Source: Tardiphaga sp.
GTDB lineage: Bacteria; Pseudomonadota; Alphaproteobacteria; Rhizobiales; Xanthobacteraceae
Direction of reading: 5' to 3'
Assembly: GCA_014377915.1 (NCBI GenBank)
Contig: JACMOT010000321.1
Coordinates: 1-18,858, forward strand
DNA: 18,858 nt
The notes beneath the pieces are model-generated. The model did not search any database, was not told where the DNA came from, and saw only the letters and a list, made by a program, of their open reading frames with translations. Made by a program: the position numbers and the translations under genes. Numbering within the stretch: the first letter of the stretch is position 1; every line of letters starts with the position of its first letter. Of the stretch, positions 6,967 to 14,799 are shown piece by piece.

Positions 6967-7566
6967 TCAGCCATGCAGCTTTTTCGCGGTCTCCGCGATC
7001 ACCCTGCCCTGATAGCGGGCGCCGGCCAGTTCGTTCTCGCTGGGCTGGCGGCTGCCGTCACCGGCGGAAATCGTCGTCGCACCATAGGGCGAGCCGCCGG
7101 TGACCTCGTCGAGCTTCATCTGGCCCTGAAAGCCATAGTTCAGGCCGACAATGGTCATACCGAAATGCAGCAAATTGGTGATGATCGAGAACAGGGTGGT
7201 TTCCTGACCGCCATGCTGGGTCGCGGTCGAGGTGAAGGCCCCTCCGACCTTGCCATGCAGCGCGCCCTTCGCCCACAACCCACCAGCCTGGTCGAGGAAG
7301 TTGGCCATCTGCGAGGCCATGCGGCCGAAGCGGGTGCCGGTGCCAACGATAATGGCATCATAATTCGCGAGATCATCGATGGTCGCGACCGGCGCGGCCT
7401 GGTCGACCTTGTAGTAGGACGCCTTGGCGATATCGGCGGGCACCAGTTCGGGCACGCGCTTGATATCGACCGTGGCGCCGGTCTCGCGCGCGCCTTCGGC
7501 GACAGCGTTGGCCATCGTCTCGATGTGGCCATAGGCGGAATAATAGAGGACGAGAACCTTGGTCAT
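6967..7566 (-). CDS. wrbA: NAD(P)H:quinone oxidoreductase, WrbA type
   Basis: The 199-residue product aligns by eye along the whole length with E. coli WrbA, a tetrameric flavodoxin-like FMN enzyme that reduces quinones by two electrons in the cytoplasm. The N-terminal FMN phosphate loop [19 protein letters not shown] (about 7-25) is present, as are [23 protein letters not shown] (about 77-100), [10 protein letters not shown], and the late [24 protein letters not shown] stretch. An AGGAG lies six bases before the ATG. The gene is divergent from a LysR regulator 112 bases away, which may control it. Such enzymes protect against quinone and redox stress. Confidence 0.95.
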   Translation of the reverse strand: MTKVLVLYYSAYGHIETMANAVAEGARETGATVDIKRVPELVPADIAKASYYKVDQAAPVATIDDLANYDAIIVGTGTRFGRMASQMANFLDQAGGLWAKGALHGKVGGAFTSTATQHGGQETTLFSIITNLLHFGMTIVGLNYGFQGQMKLDEVTGGSPYGATTISAGDGSRQPSENELAGARYQGRVIAETAKKLHG

Positions 7567-7608
7567 GACGGGCTCCTGGTTGGACAACTGGCTTGGATGG
7601 CATGGCGT

Positions 7609-7621
7609 TATCCGGTGGATA
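7609..7621. promoter_or_regulatory. Small palindrome in the wrbA/lysR divergent region
   Basis: TATCC, GGT, GGATA is a perfect palindrome with five-base arms midway between the two start codons. LysR regulators bind dyad sites in such divergent regions, so it is a candidate site. The size is small and chance occurrence cannot be excluded. Confidence 0.3.
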
Positions 7622-7678
7622 GCCTGCGCCAGATGAGGCATAAATAGAAATGATGGAAACTCATCGTTCAGGAAATTG

Positions 7679-8581
7679 ATGTCAAAACTTCCCGACTTCG
7701 AGGCACTGGCGATCTTTGCCAAGGTGGTCGAGCTGCGCTCTTTCGCGGCCACCGCGGCGGAGCTGGCGCTGTCCACCGCCACCGTCTCCAAGGCCGTCAG
7801 CCGGCTCGAGGAGAGGCTGGGCGCACGGCTGTTCAACCGGACGTCGCGGCGGATTGCGCTCACCGACGCCGGCCGTACGCTGGCGGTACGCGCCGCCCGA
7901 TTGCTGGCCGACGGCGAACTGGCCGAGAGCGAGGCGCTGGCGCAATCGGCGACACCGCGCGGGCTGGTGCGACTCGCGGTGCCGATGACCTTTGGCACCA
8001 AGGTCGTGGCGCCGCTGCTGCCCGAATTTCTGGCGGCCTATCCCGAAATCTCGATCGATCTCAGCCTGAGCGATGCCACGGTTGACCTGATCGGCGAAGG
8101 ATTTGACGCCGCGATCCGCATCGCAACTTTGCCGGATTCCTCGCTACTGGCGCGACGGCTGTGCGGCATGCCACGTTACATTGTCGGAGCGCCGGCTTAT
8201 TTCGTCAGGCATGGCCGTCCGACACATCCGCTGCAGCTCGCCGGGCACCGGTGCCTCGGCTATACCTATCTCTCGACACCGGGCGTCTGGCACTTCAGCA
8301 ACGCCGCGGGCGAGCAAGCCAGCGTGCGACCGGCCGGTCCGCTGCGCGTCAACAATGGCGAAGCGCTGCTGCCGACACTGATCGCGGGGTTGGGAATTGG
8401 CGACCTGCCGGAATTCATCTGCGGCGAGGCGCTGGCGTGCGGCCAGCTCGAAGCCGTACTGGCCGACTGGTCGCAATCCGAAAGCGGGGTCTACCTCGTC
8501 ACCCCACCGGGAGGACCGCGCCCCGCGCGGGTCGAGGTACTGATGGAATTTCTGGCGACGCGACTCACGCGGCGATCATGA
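7679..8581 (+). CDS. LysR-family transcriptional regulator
   Basis: The 300-residue product has the standard LysR layout. The N-terminal helix-turn-helix (about 4-64) reads [23 protein letters not shown], then [35 protein letters not shown] linker helix and a C-terminal periplasmic-binding-like sensor domain follow (about 90-295), with [30 protein letters not shown]. The upstream TTG at 7676 is less likely than the ATG at 7679, which has AGGA five bases before it. The gene is divergent from wrbA, the usual arrangement for a LysR regulator and its target, so control of the quinone reductase is likely but inferred. The 3' end lies beside a repeat element. Confidence 0.93.
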   Translation: MSKLPDFEALAIFAKVVELRSFAATAAELALSTATVSKAVSRLEERLGARLFNRTSRRIALTDAGRTLAVRAARLLADGELAESEALAQSATPRGLVRLAVPMTFGTKVVAPLLPEFLAAYPEISIDLSLSDATVDLIGEGFDAAIRIATLPDSSLLARRLCGMPRYIVGAPAYFVRHGRPTHPLQLAGHRCLGYTYLSTPGVWHFSNAAGEQASVRPAGPLRVNNGEALLPTLIAGLGIGDLPEFICGEALACGQLEAVLADWSQSESGVYLVTPPGGPRPARVEVLMEFLATRLTRRS

Positions 8582-8586
8582 TCCGT

Positions 8587-8720
8587 GTCCCGGACGCAGT
8601 GCGGCGTTCCATGCCGCTCCGCGGATCCGGGATCCCGGTTTCTTTCTTCGTCACCCGGGGCCCCGGCTTTGCGGCGCACCATGCCGCCGAATGGCGGCGC
8701 GGTGCACCGCGTCCGGGGAC
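8587..8720. repeat. Third-type inverted-repeat element
   Basis: The stretch runs from GTCCCGGACGC to GCGTCCGGGGAC, nearly perfect inverted ends, with further internal dyads (GCGGCGTTCCATGCCGC and GCCGCCGAATGGCGGC). It fills the gap between the convergent ends of the LysR and dehydrogenase genes and could form extended hairpins. It resembles small non-coding repeats I associate with Bradyrhizobium-type genomes. Confidence 0.75.
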
Positions 8721-8744
8721 GATGCAACCCAGCCGAGGCAGTAC

Positions 8745-9821
8745 CTACTCCAGCATCTCCGCCACGGCCTTGCCGCAGGCCGAGGTGTCGGCCTGGCCGC
8801 CGAGGTCGCGGGTACGCAGCGTGCGTTCGCCTAGCGTGCGCTCGATCGCCGTGACGATCGCGGCGGCGGCTTCCTTCTCACCGAGATGTTCGAGCATCAT
8901 CGCACCGGACCAGATCATGCCGATCGGATTGGCGATGCCCTGCCCGGCAATATCGGGCGCCGAACCATGCACCGGCTCGAACACCGACGGGAACAGCCCG
9001 GCCGGGTTGATATTGCCCGACGGCGCAATGCCGATCGTGCCGGTGCAGGCCGGGCCGAGATCGGAGAGGATGTCACCGAACAGGTTGGAGCCGACCACGA
9101 CGTCGAACCAGTCAGGATGCAGCACGAAATTCGCGGTTAGAATGTCGATGTGGTACTTGTCCCACTTCACGTCCGGATAGGCCTTCGCCATTTCCTCCAC
9201 GCGCTCATCCCAATACGGCATGGTGATCGAGATGCCGTTAGACTTGGTCGCCGAAGTCAAATGCTTCTTCGGTCGCGATTGCGCCAGATCGAACGCGAAT
9301 TTCAGAATCCGGTCGACGCCGATCCGCGTCATCACCGTTTGCTGGGTGACGAATTCGCGATCGGTGCCGGGGAACATGCGACCGCCCACCGATGAATATT
9401 CGCCTTCGGTGTTTTCGCGGACCACCCAGAAATCGATATCGCCGGTCTTGCGGCCGACCAGCGGGCTGGGTACGCCGGGCATCAGCTTGACGGGGCGCAG
9501 ATTGACGTACTGGTCAAACTCGCGGCGAAACTTGATCAGCGATCCCCACAACGAAATATGATCCGGAATTTTTGCCGGCAGGCCGACGGCGCCGAAATAG
9601 ATCGCGTCGTGCTTGCCGATCTGGTCCTTCCAGTCATCCGGCATCATCTGGCCGTGCTTCTCGTAATAATCATAGGACGAGAAGTCGAAATGGTCGAAAT
9701 GCAGCTTGACCCGGTACTTCTTGGCAGCGGCCTCCAGCACGCGCAAACCTTCCGGCATCACTTCCTTGCCGATGCCGTCGCCCGGGATGACCGCGATCCG
9801 ATATTCTTTTTGCGTGCTCAC
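8745..9821 (-). CDS. Tartrate dehydrogenase/decarboxylase-type enzyme
   Basis: The 358-residue product belongs to the isocitrate/isopropylmalate dehydrogenase superfamily and most resembles tartrate dehydrogenases (TtuC/YeaU type), which oxidise or decarboxylate tartrate and D-malate with NAD and a divalent metal. Visible marks are the N-terminal IAVIPGDGIGKEV, WVVRENTEGEYSSVGGR (about 132-148), K193 in SATKSNG, D226 in YHIDILTA, and D250/D254 in SNLFGDILSDLGP, the expected catalytic and metal ligands. Residues SLIKFRREFDQYVNLRP bind the substrate carboxylates. The open frame reaches back to 9941, but GTG at 9821 is the likely start: it has AAGGAAA at the right distance and matches the family N-terminus. 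Tartrate versus malate preference cannot be settled by eye. Confidence 0.88.
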   Translation of the reverse strand: MSTQKEYRIAVIPGDGIGKEVMPEGLRVLEAAAKKYRVKLHFDHFDFSSYDYYEKHGQMMPDDWKDQIGKHDAIYFGAVGLPAKIPDHISLWGSLIKFRREFDQYVNLRPVKLMPGVPSPLVGRKTGDIDFWVVRENTEGEYSSVGGRMFPGTDREFVTQQTVMTRIGVDRILKFAFDLAQSRPKKHLTSATKSNGISITMPYWDERVEEMAKAYPDVKWDKYHIDILTANFVLHPDWFDVVVGSNLFGDILSDLGPACTGTIGIAPSGNINPAGLFPSVFEPVHGSAPDIAGQGIANPIGMIWSGAMMLEHLGEKEAAAAIVTAIERTLGERTLRTRDLGGQADTSACGKAVAEMLE

Positions 9822-9854
9822 GACCTGTTTCCTTCGCCAATAATTGTGTCGGGA

Positions 9855-9869
9855 GGTGTGGACCAAACC
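9855..9869. promoter_or_regulatory. Candidate dyad operator before the tartrate dehydrogenase gene
   Basis: GGTGTGGACCAAACC is an imperfect palindrome (six of seven pairs), about 35 bases upstream of the GTG start. Its TGG..CCA core resembles sites of some FadR-type regulators (inference). Support is weak, as no second copy was found in the window. Confidence 0.25.
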
Positions 9870-9969
9870 AGGCCGGCGATCAACGCTGCAGTGCACTGCG
9901 CGATGCGCGATGGCCGGGACCGATCGCCGCGGCCGGGTCATTGCTATCGCGAACGCACCCGGTTCGGGA

Positions 9970-10815
9970 CTAGATCCGCTCCGCCATCTGCTTGATCAGC
10001 GTGGTGATGCGTCCAGTCGGCGATTCCAGCTGTTTCATGATGCTGAAATGATCGGCGCCGGCGATCTCCTCGTAACTCACCGGCAGACCGCGCACCGCGC
10101 GGAACGCGGCCAGATCCGAGGTCTGCTGCCGCAGCAGCGGCAACTCGTTGCCGCCGACCACCAGCGACAGCGGCGCCGCCGGGCCGCTATCCCGCAGCAA
10201 CGGTGAATTGCGCTTCGACATCGCTTCATCGAGCTTCAGCTTCTCATTGAGATAGCTGTGGCGGATCGGCTCGAGATCGTAGATGCCCGATATGGCAACG
10301 CCGCCCTTGACCGCGGGATGGGTCAGCGTCGTGGCGGTGAGGTGCCCGCCGGCGGACCAGCCGCTGACGATGATCCGCGCGGGATCTCCGCCCAGTGCCG
10401 GCAATTGCGCCACCAGCGCGTCGACGCTGGCGTGCAGTTCCGCGACAATCTCGTCGAGCGTGGCTTCCGGCGCCAGCGTGTAGCCGATCACGGCGACGTT
10501 GATGCCATGCGCCATCGGTCCCGCGGCGAAGCAGGTGAAAAAATCCTTGGAGCGCATCTGCCAGTAGCCGCCATGGATCAGCACCAGCGTCGGGCCGCCA
10601 TCGGCGGCCTTCAAAAAGTCGAACCGGTTGCGCTCGCGCGGCCCGTAGCTCAGCTCGAGATGCGCCGGAAACCTCACTTTCATCGCCTCGGAGCGCTCGA
10701 CCCAGCCGGCGCCGATCTCGGCACTGCCAGCAACCGCGACGCCATTGTTGAGGCCGGCATCGACCTGCTCCCGACTCATCGCGCGCCAGTCCGTTGCTCC
10801 GAAAGGCTTACCCAT
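9970..10815 (-). CDS. Alpha/beta hydrolase, arylformamidase-like
   Basis: The 281-residue product is an alpha/beta hydrolase with the HGGYW oxyanion motif (81-85), which is typical of kynurenine formamidases and related esterases. The nucleophile elbow is GWSAGGH (S154) and the likely catalytic His is H256 in AGADHFSIM. Where the acid residue is often found in GGDE, the sequence is GGNELPLL (221-228), so the third member may be E224 or another residue. A GGGGAT sequence lies before the ATG. It is divergent from an amidase 116 bases away and shares the strand with the tartrate dehydrogenase gene downstream. No other tryptophan-degradation gene is in the window, so the substrate is unknown. Confidence 0.82.
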   Translation of the reverse strand: MGKPFGATDWRAMSREQVDAGLNNGVAVAGSAEIGAGWVERSEAMKVRFPAHLELSYGPRERNRFDFLKAADGGPTLVLIHGGYWQMRSKDFFTCFAAGPMAHGINVAVIGYTLAPEATLDEIVAELHASVDALVAQLPALGGDPARIIVSGWSAGGHLTATTLTHPAVKGGVAISGIYDLEPIRHSYLNEKLKLDEAMSKRNSPLLRDSGPAAPLSLVVGGNELPLLRQQTSDLAAFRAVRGLPVSYEEIAGADHFSIMKQLESPTGRITTLIKQMAERI

Positions 10816-10931
10816 GGTTGCATCCCCGTATTCGTGCAGAGCGGCGCGCTGCGATTACACTTCGTCGCAAAATGGTCTACACGGCAATTCCGTCGGGATC
10901 GACAATTTTAGGCAAGCGAACTGGAGAGTGC

Positions 10932-12356
10932 GTGGCATCTGATCAACAGCTCATCAAGGCGACGGCATGCGCCATCGTCGATCAACTCAATGCCGGCACG
11001 GTGACACCGCTTGAACTGCTGGATGCGCTCGAGGCGCGAATTGCCGAGGTCGATGACAAGGTCAACGCATTGCCGACGCTGTGTTTTGATCGCGCCCGCC
11101 GGTTTGCGACGGAGCTGATGAAGAAGCCGCTCGGTAGCCGCGGCATCCTGGCCGGCCTGCCGGTGCCCATCAAGGACCTCACCGCGGTGGCCGGCGTGCG
11201 CACCACGCAAGGGTCGCGGATCTTTCAGGACACGATCCCCGCCAGATCCAACCTGCTGGTCGAGCGCCTGGAAGAGAACGGCGCGCTGATCTACGCGAAA
11301 TCCAACACGCCGGAATTCGGCGCCGGCGCCAACACCTTCAACGATGTGTTCGGCGCGACGCTGAACCCGTGGGACCTGTCGCGCTCGGCGGCGGGCTCCT
11401 CCGGCGGCGCCGCAGCGGCCCTGGCCAGCGGCACCGCCTGGCTGGCGCATGGCTCCGACATGGGCGGCTCGCTGCGCAATCCCGCCAGTTTCTGTGGCGT
11501 GGTCGGCATGCGGCCCAGCATCGGCCGCGTCGCCATTTCGCCCTCGGTGGCGATCGCGCGAACCCTCAGCGTGCAGGGGCCGATGGCCCGCAACGTCGAG
11601 GATCTGGCATTGATGCTCGACGCCATGAGCGGTGAACATCCGGCCGACCCGCTGTCGCTGCCGCTGCTGCCGGACACGTTCCGCGCTGCCGCACGCTCCG
11701 GCCGCAAACCGAAGCGCGTGGCCTATTCGCCGGATCTCGGCATCACCCCGGTCGACCCGGAAGTGGTCGCGATCACCCGCCAGGCGGCGCTGCGCTTCGA
11801 GGAAGCCGGCGTCATCGTCGAGGGAGCGCATCCCGACCTTCGCGAAGCGCATGAATGCTTTCACGTGCTGCGCGCCTATGATTTCGCGCTCTCCAAGGCG
11901 AGGCTGCTGGGCGAGAAGCGCGACATGCTGAAGCCGGAAGTGATCTGGAATATCGAGGAGGGCCTCAAGCTCAAGGTCACCGACATCGGGCGCGCCGAAG
12001 GCCAGCGCGTCGCGATGGCAACCCGCGCCTATGAATTCTTCCAGACCTATGACCTGCTGCTGTGCCCGGCGACGATCGTACCACCGTTCCCGATCGAGCA
12101 GCGCTATCTCGCGGAATGCAACGGCACCACCTTCGAGAACTATGTGCAGTGGCTGGCGATCGTCTACGCGATCACGCTGATCTGCTGCCCGGCGATGTCG
12201 CTGCCCTGCGGATTTACCTCGCGCGGCTTGCCGGTCGGCCTGCAGATCGTCGGCCCGCCGCGCGGCGAAGCCGCCCTGCTCGCCGGTTCCCGCGTCCTCG
12301 AGGACATTCTGGGACTGCGCGGCTCGACCCCGATCGATCCGAGGGCGGCAGCCTGA
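10932..12356 (+). CDS. Amidase-signature hydrolase
   Basis: The 474-residue product is an amidase-signature enzyme with a complete catalytic triad: K81 in PVPIKDLTA, the cis-Ser S156 in AAGSSGGAAAAL, and the nucleophile S180 in GSDMGGSLRNPA. The spacing equals that of GatA (K79, S154, S178), but this is more likely a catabolic amidase than GatA because no gatB or gatC is adjacent. The C-terminal part ends with LPCGFTSRGLPVGLQIVGPPRGEAALL. The frame is open from 10794 and would overlap the divergent hydrolase. The GTG at 10932 is preferred because GGAG lies five bases before it and the family homology starts there. A stem-loop follows the stop. Confidence 0.92.
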   Translation: MASDQQLIKATACAIVDQLNAGTVTPLELLDALEARIAEVDDKVNALPTLCFDRARRFATELMKKPLGSRGILAGLPVPIKDLTAVAGVRTTQGSRIFQDTIPARSNLLVERLEENGALIYAKSNTPEFGAGANTFNDVFGATLNPWDLSRSAAGSSGGAAAALASGTAWLAHGSDMGGSLRNPASFCGVVGMRPSIGRVAISPSVAIARTLSVQGPMARNVEDLALMLDAMSGEHPADPLSLPLLPDTFRAAARSGRKPKRVAYSPDLGITPVDPEVVAITRQAALRFEEAGVIVEGAHPDLREAHECFHVLRAYDFALSKARLLGEKRDMLKPEVIWNIEEGLKLKVTDIGRAEGQRVAMATRAYEFFQTYDLLLCPATIVPPFPIEQRYLAECNGTTFENYVQWLAIVYAITLICCPAMSLPCGFTSRGLPVGLQIVGPPRGEAALLAGSRVLEDILGLRGSTPIDPRAAA

Positions 12357-12360
12357 ACCT

Positions 12361-12375
12361 GATATAAAATATATC
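12361..12375. repeat. AT-rich palindrome after the amidase
   Basis: GATATA, AAA, TATATC is a perfect palindrome with six-base arms, directly after the amidase stop and overlapping the start of the next stem-loop. Its AT-richness stands out from the surrounding DNA. A role is not known. Confidence 0.4.
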
Positions 12376-12406
12376 ACCCGCGACCAGGCGGCGGACGCGG
12401 GTGATA
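12372..12406 (+). terminator. Stem-loop downstream of the amidase
   Basis: TATCACCCGCG and CGCGGGTGATA are perfect 11-base inverted arms around a 13-base loop, about 16 bases after the amidase stop. No T run follows on the plus strand, so it is at best an imperfect intrinsic terminator or an RNA-stabilising hairpin. The remaining bases up to 12643 show nothing else clear apart from the ribosome binding site of the next gene. Confidence 0.5.
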
Positions 12407-12643
12407 CCCCATCAATACGCATCAAGACGATTTTTGCTTCGTCCAACGATCCGGCTCGCCACGCCTGCAACTTTCGTCGCATAGGCGCCGCCATGATCAG
12501 CATTCCGTCAAATATTGCATCGCACCATGCCTGCCGTGAGGACAGCAAACAGCTTCTGCCGGCTGCAATGCATCGCGCGGCATTGGCTTTTTGTCGCAGC
12601 CGTGGCAACGGAGCATTTCATTTCACGGAATTGAAGGTGACAC

Positions 12644-13969
12644 GTGGCGGATCAAATTGCAGCACCGAACGTCGACGGCAAACTTCACCTTGCCGACGTC
12701 GAGAAGCGGGTGAAGGCGATCTTCATCGGCTCGATGGGCAACCTCGTCGAATGGTATGACTTCTACGCCTATACCGCCTTCTCGCTGTATTTCGCGCAGG
12801 CCTTTTTTCCGAACAGCGATCCCGTCGTCCAGCAGCTCAATTCCGCCGTGATCTTCTCGGCTACCTTCCTGATGCGCCCGCTCGGCGGCTGGCTGTTCGG
12901 CTACATCGCCGATGTCCACGGCCGGCGGCTGTCGCTGACCCTGTCGGTGCTGTGCATGTGTTTCGGTTCGCTGATCATCGCCTGTACGCCGACTTACGCG
13001 ACCATCGGGTTTGCCGCCCCGGTGATGCTGGCCTTTGCCCGCATGATCGAAGGTCTCAGCCTCGGCGGCGAATATGGCGCCAGCGCCACCTATCTCAGCG
13101 AGGTGGCCGATCCCAAGCATCGCGGCTTCTATTCCAGCTTTCAGTATGTCACGCTGATCGGTGGCCAGTTGACCGCGATCATCGTGCTGCTGCTGCTGCA
13201 GAAGGTGTTTCTCACCGAAGCGGAATTGTATGCGTGGGGCTGGCGGATTCCGTTCGTGATTGGCGCCATGCTCGCGGTGTTCGCGGCGGTGATGCGGCGC
13301 GACCTGCATGAGAGCCCGGCCTTCGAGGAAGCCAAGCGACTGAAAAAGCCGATGGGATCGATCAGGGGGCTGCTGAAATATCCGCGCGAATTGCTGCTGG
13401 TGGTCGGCCTCACCGCCGGCGGCACCGCGGCTTTCTATACCTTCACCACCTACATGCAGACCTTCGTCAAGCTCTCGGTCGGACTCACCGCCGACCAGAC
13501 CACCACGGTGATCTTCGGCACGCTGATCTTCGCCTGCCTGCTGCAGCCGCTCTATGGCGCGCTGTCGGACCGCATCGGCCGCAAGCCGCTGCTGATCTTT
13601 TTCGGCGTCGCCGGCACGCTGTCGACGATTCCGATCCTGACCGCGCTGCAATCGACCAAGTCGCCGTTCACGGCGTTCCTGCTGATCTGCGCCGCCTGGG
13701 TGTTTGTCGCCGGCTACACCTCGATCAACGCCGTGGTGAAGGCGGAACTGTTTCCGACCAATATCCGCGCGCTCGGCGTCGGCCTGCCCTATGCGCTGAC
13801 GGTGTCGATCTTCGGCGGCACCGCGCCGATGATCGCGCTGTACTTCAAGAGTCTGGGCCACGAGCAGTGGTTCTATTATTACCTCAGCGGCATGATCTTC
13901 CTGTCGCTGATCATTTACGCCACCATGCGCGACACCAAGCACAACTCGGCGATGCACCGTCACGAGTGA
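12644..13969 (+). CDS. MFS transporter, MHS (metabolite:H+ symporter) family
   Basis: The 441-residue product has twelve predicted membrane segments and the marks of the MHS family, to which the alpha-ketoglutarate permease KgtP and related symporters belong. These are GNLVEWYDFYAY (about 32-43), motif A in GYIADVHGRR (86-95), the stretch ARMIEGLSLGGEYGASATYLSE (about 127-148), and the second-half motif GALSDRIGRKPLL. It probably imports a carboxylate or similar small metabolite with protons across the inner membrane. The start is a GTG with GAAGG six bases before it. The next gene begins 32 bases downstream on the same strand, so the two may be co-transcribed. The substrate is not determinable here. 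Confidence 0.93.
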   Translation: MADQIAAPNVDGKLHLADVEKRVKAIFIGSMGNLVEWYDFYAYTAFSLYFAQAFFPNSDPVVQQLNSAVIFSATFLMRPLGGWLFGYIADVHGRRLSLTLSVLCMCFGSLIIACTPTYATIGFAAPVMLAFARMIEGLSLGGEYGASATYLSEVADPKHRGFYSSFQYVTLIGGQLTAIIVLLLLQKVFLTEAELYAWGWRIPFVIGAMLAVFAAVMRRDLHESPAFEEAKRLKKPMGSIRGLLKYPRELLLVVGLTAGGTAAFYTFTTYMQTFVKLSVGLTADQTTTVIFGTLIFACLLQPLYGALSDRIGRKPLLIFFGVAGTLSTIPILTALQSTKSPFTAFLLICAAWVFVAGYTSINAVVKAELFPTNIRALGVGLPYALTVSIFGGTAPMIALYFKSLGHEQWFYYYLSGMIFLSLIIYATMRDTKHNSAMHRHE

Positions 13970-14001
13970 CGGCGGCGCCGTTCCAGCTACGGAGCACAGC
14001 G

Positions 14002-14664
14002 ATGACCGACGAAAACCTGCCGCCGGACTCAAAGCTGACCAAAACCAAGGAGCGCTGGGCGCGCGAAGGCCGGTTTCTGACCGGCCGGATCGCGCGCCCC
14101 GAGGAACAACGGCTGCCGCCCGGCCAGCACCTCACCGGGGATTGGCCGGTGCTGGACCTCGGCGTCACGCCGAACATATCGCAGGACCGCTGGCGGCTTG
14201 ACGTCTATGGCGCGGTGGAGAATCCGCTGTTCTGGGATTTTGCCCAGTTCAGCGCGCAGCCGCAGCAGCAATTCATCTCCGACATCCACTGCGTCACCAC
14301 CTGGTCGCGCTACGACAATCGCTGGGACGGGCTCTCCACCCGAGAGCTGCTGGCCGCCTGCAAACCAAGAGACGACGCGCAATTCGTCGTGCTGCATTCC
14401 CACGACGGTTATACCACCAACCTCACTTTGCAGGATTTCGCGGCCGAGGACGCCCTGCTGGCGCATTCCTGGCAGGGGCAACCGATCGAGCGCGACCACG
14501 GCGGCCCCGTTCGCCTGATCGTGCCGCATCTGTATTTCTGGAAGAGCGCCAAGTGGCTGCAGCGCATTGAATTCGTCACCGAGGACAAACCCGGCTATTG
14601 GGAAGTGCGCGGCTATCATAACCGCGGCGATCCGTGGCAAGAGCAGCGCTATTCGGACGATTAA
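14002..14664 (+). CDS. Sulfite-oxidase-like molybdopterin-dependent oxidoreductase
   Basis: The 220-residue product consists mostly of a single oxidoreductase molybdopterin-binding domain, like the small YuiH-type relatives of sulfite oxidase. The expected molybdenum-ligating cysteine is C97 in DIHCVTTWSRYDNRW, followed by GLSTRELL and VVLHSHDGYTTNLTLQDF. The C-terminal part has GGPVRLIVPHLYFWKSAKWLQRIEFV, a typical family ending. There is no signal peptide, so a cytoplasmic location is likely. The enzyme's substrate is not known. The ATG at 14002 is chosen because GGAG lies seven bases before it. It follows the MFS gene by 32 bases and is separated from the next gene by a repeat element. Confidence 0.9.
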   Translation: MTDENLPPDSKLTKTKERWAREGRFLTGRIARPEEQRLPPGQHLTGDWPVLDLGVTPNISQDRWRLDVYGAVENPLFWDFAQFSAQPQQQFISDIHCVTTWSRYDNRWDGLSTRELLAACKPRDDAQFVVLHSHDGYTTNLTLQDFAAEDALLAHSWQGQPIERDHGGPVRLIVPHLYFWKSAKWLQRIEFVTEDKPGYWEVRGYHNRGDPWQEQRYSDD

Positions 14665-14675
14665 ATCCTGGCTCA

Positions 14676-14764
14676 TCATTGCGAGGAGCCGTTGCGACGA
14701 AGCAATCCTGTCTTGCTTCGCTTGTGCTTTCTGGATTGCCGCGTCGCTTCGCTCCTCGCAATGA
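14676..14764. repeat. MITE-like inverted-repeat element, copy 2 (short form)
   Basis: The ends TCATTGCGAGGAG and CTCCTCGCAATGA are perfect inverted repeats, and the inner blocks GTTGCGACGAAGCAATCC and TGGATTGCCGCGTCGC match copy 1. This copy lacks the GGGCCGGC hairpin present in copies 1 and 3. It lies between the sulfite-oxidase-like gene and the fusion gene, close to the latter's start. Confidence 0.85.
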
Positions 14765-14799
14765 CGGGGAGATTCCAAACCACGTCCAAGGAGTCCGCG

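Noticed and set aside
10932..12356. Calling the amidase gatA
   Set aside because: The triad spacing equals that of GatA, but gatB and gatC are not adjacent and the C-terminal region looks like that of catabolic amidases.
10908..12608. A 566-codon open frame on the minus strand
   Set aside because: It is antisense to the amidase gene, which has a full catalytic triad and family sequence. The minus translation shows no domain and is full of Arg, His and Gln.
12623..14032. A 469-codon open frame on the minus strand
   Set aside because: It lies wholly opposite the MFS transporter gene. Its translation is a low-complexity mix of Arg, His, Gln, Asp and Glu, as expected of the antisense of a GC-rich membrane protein gene.
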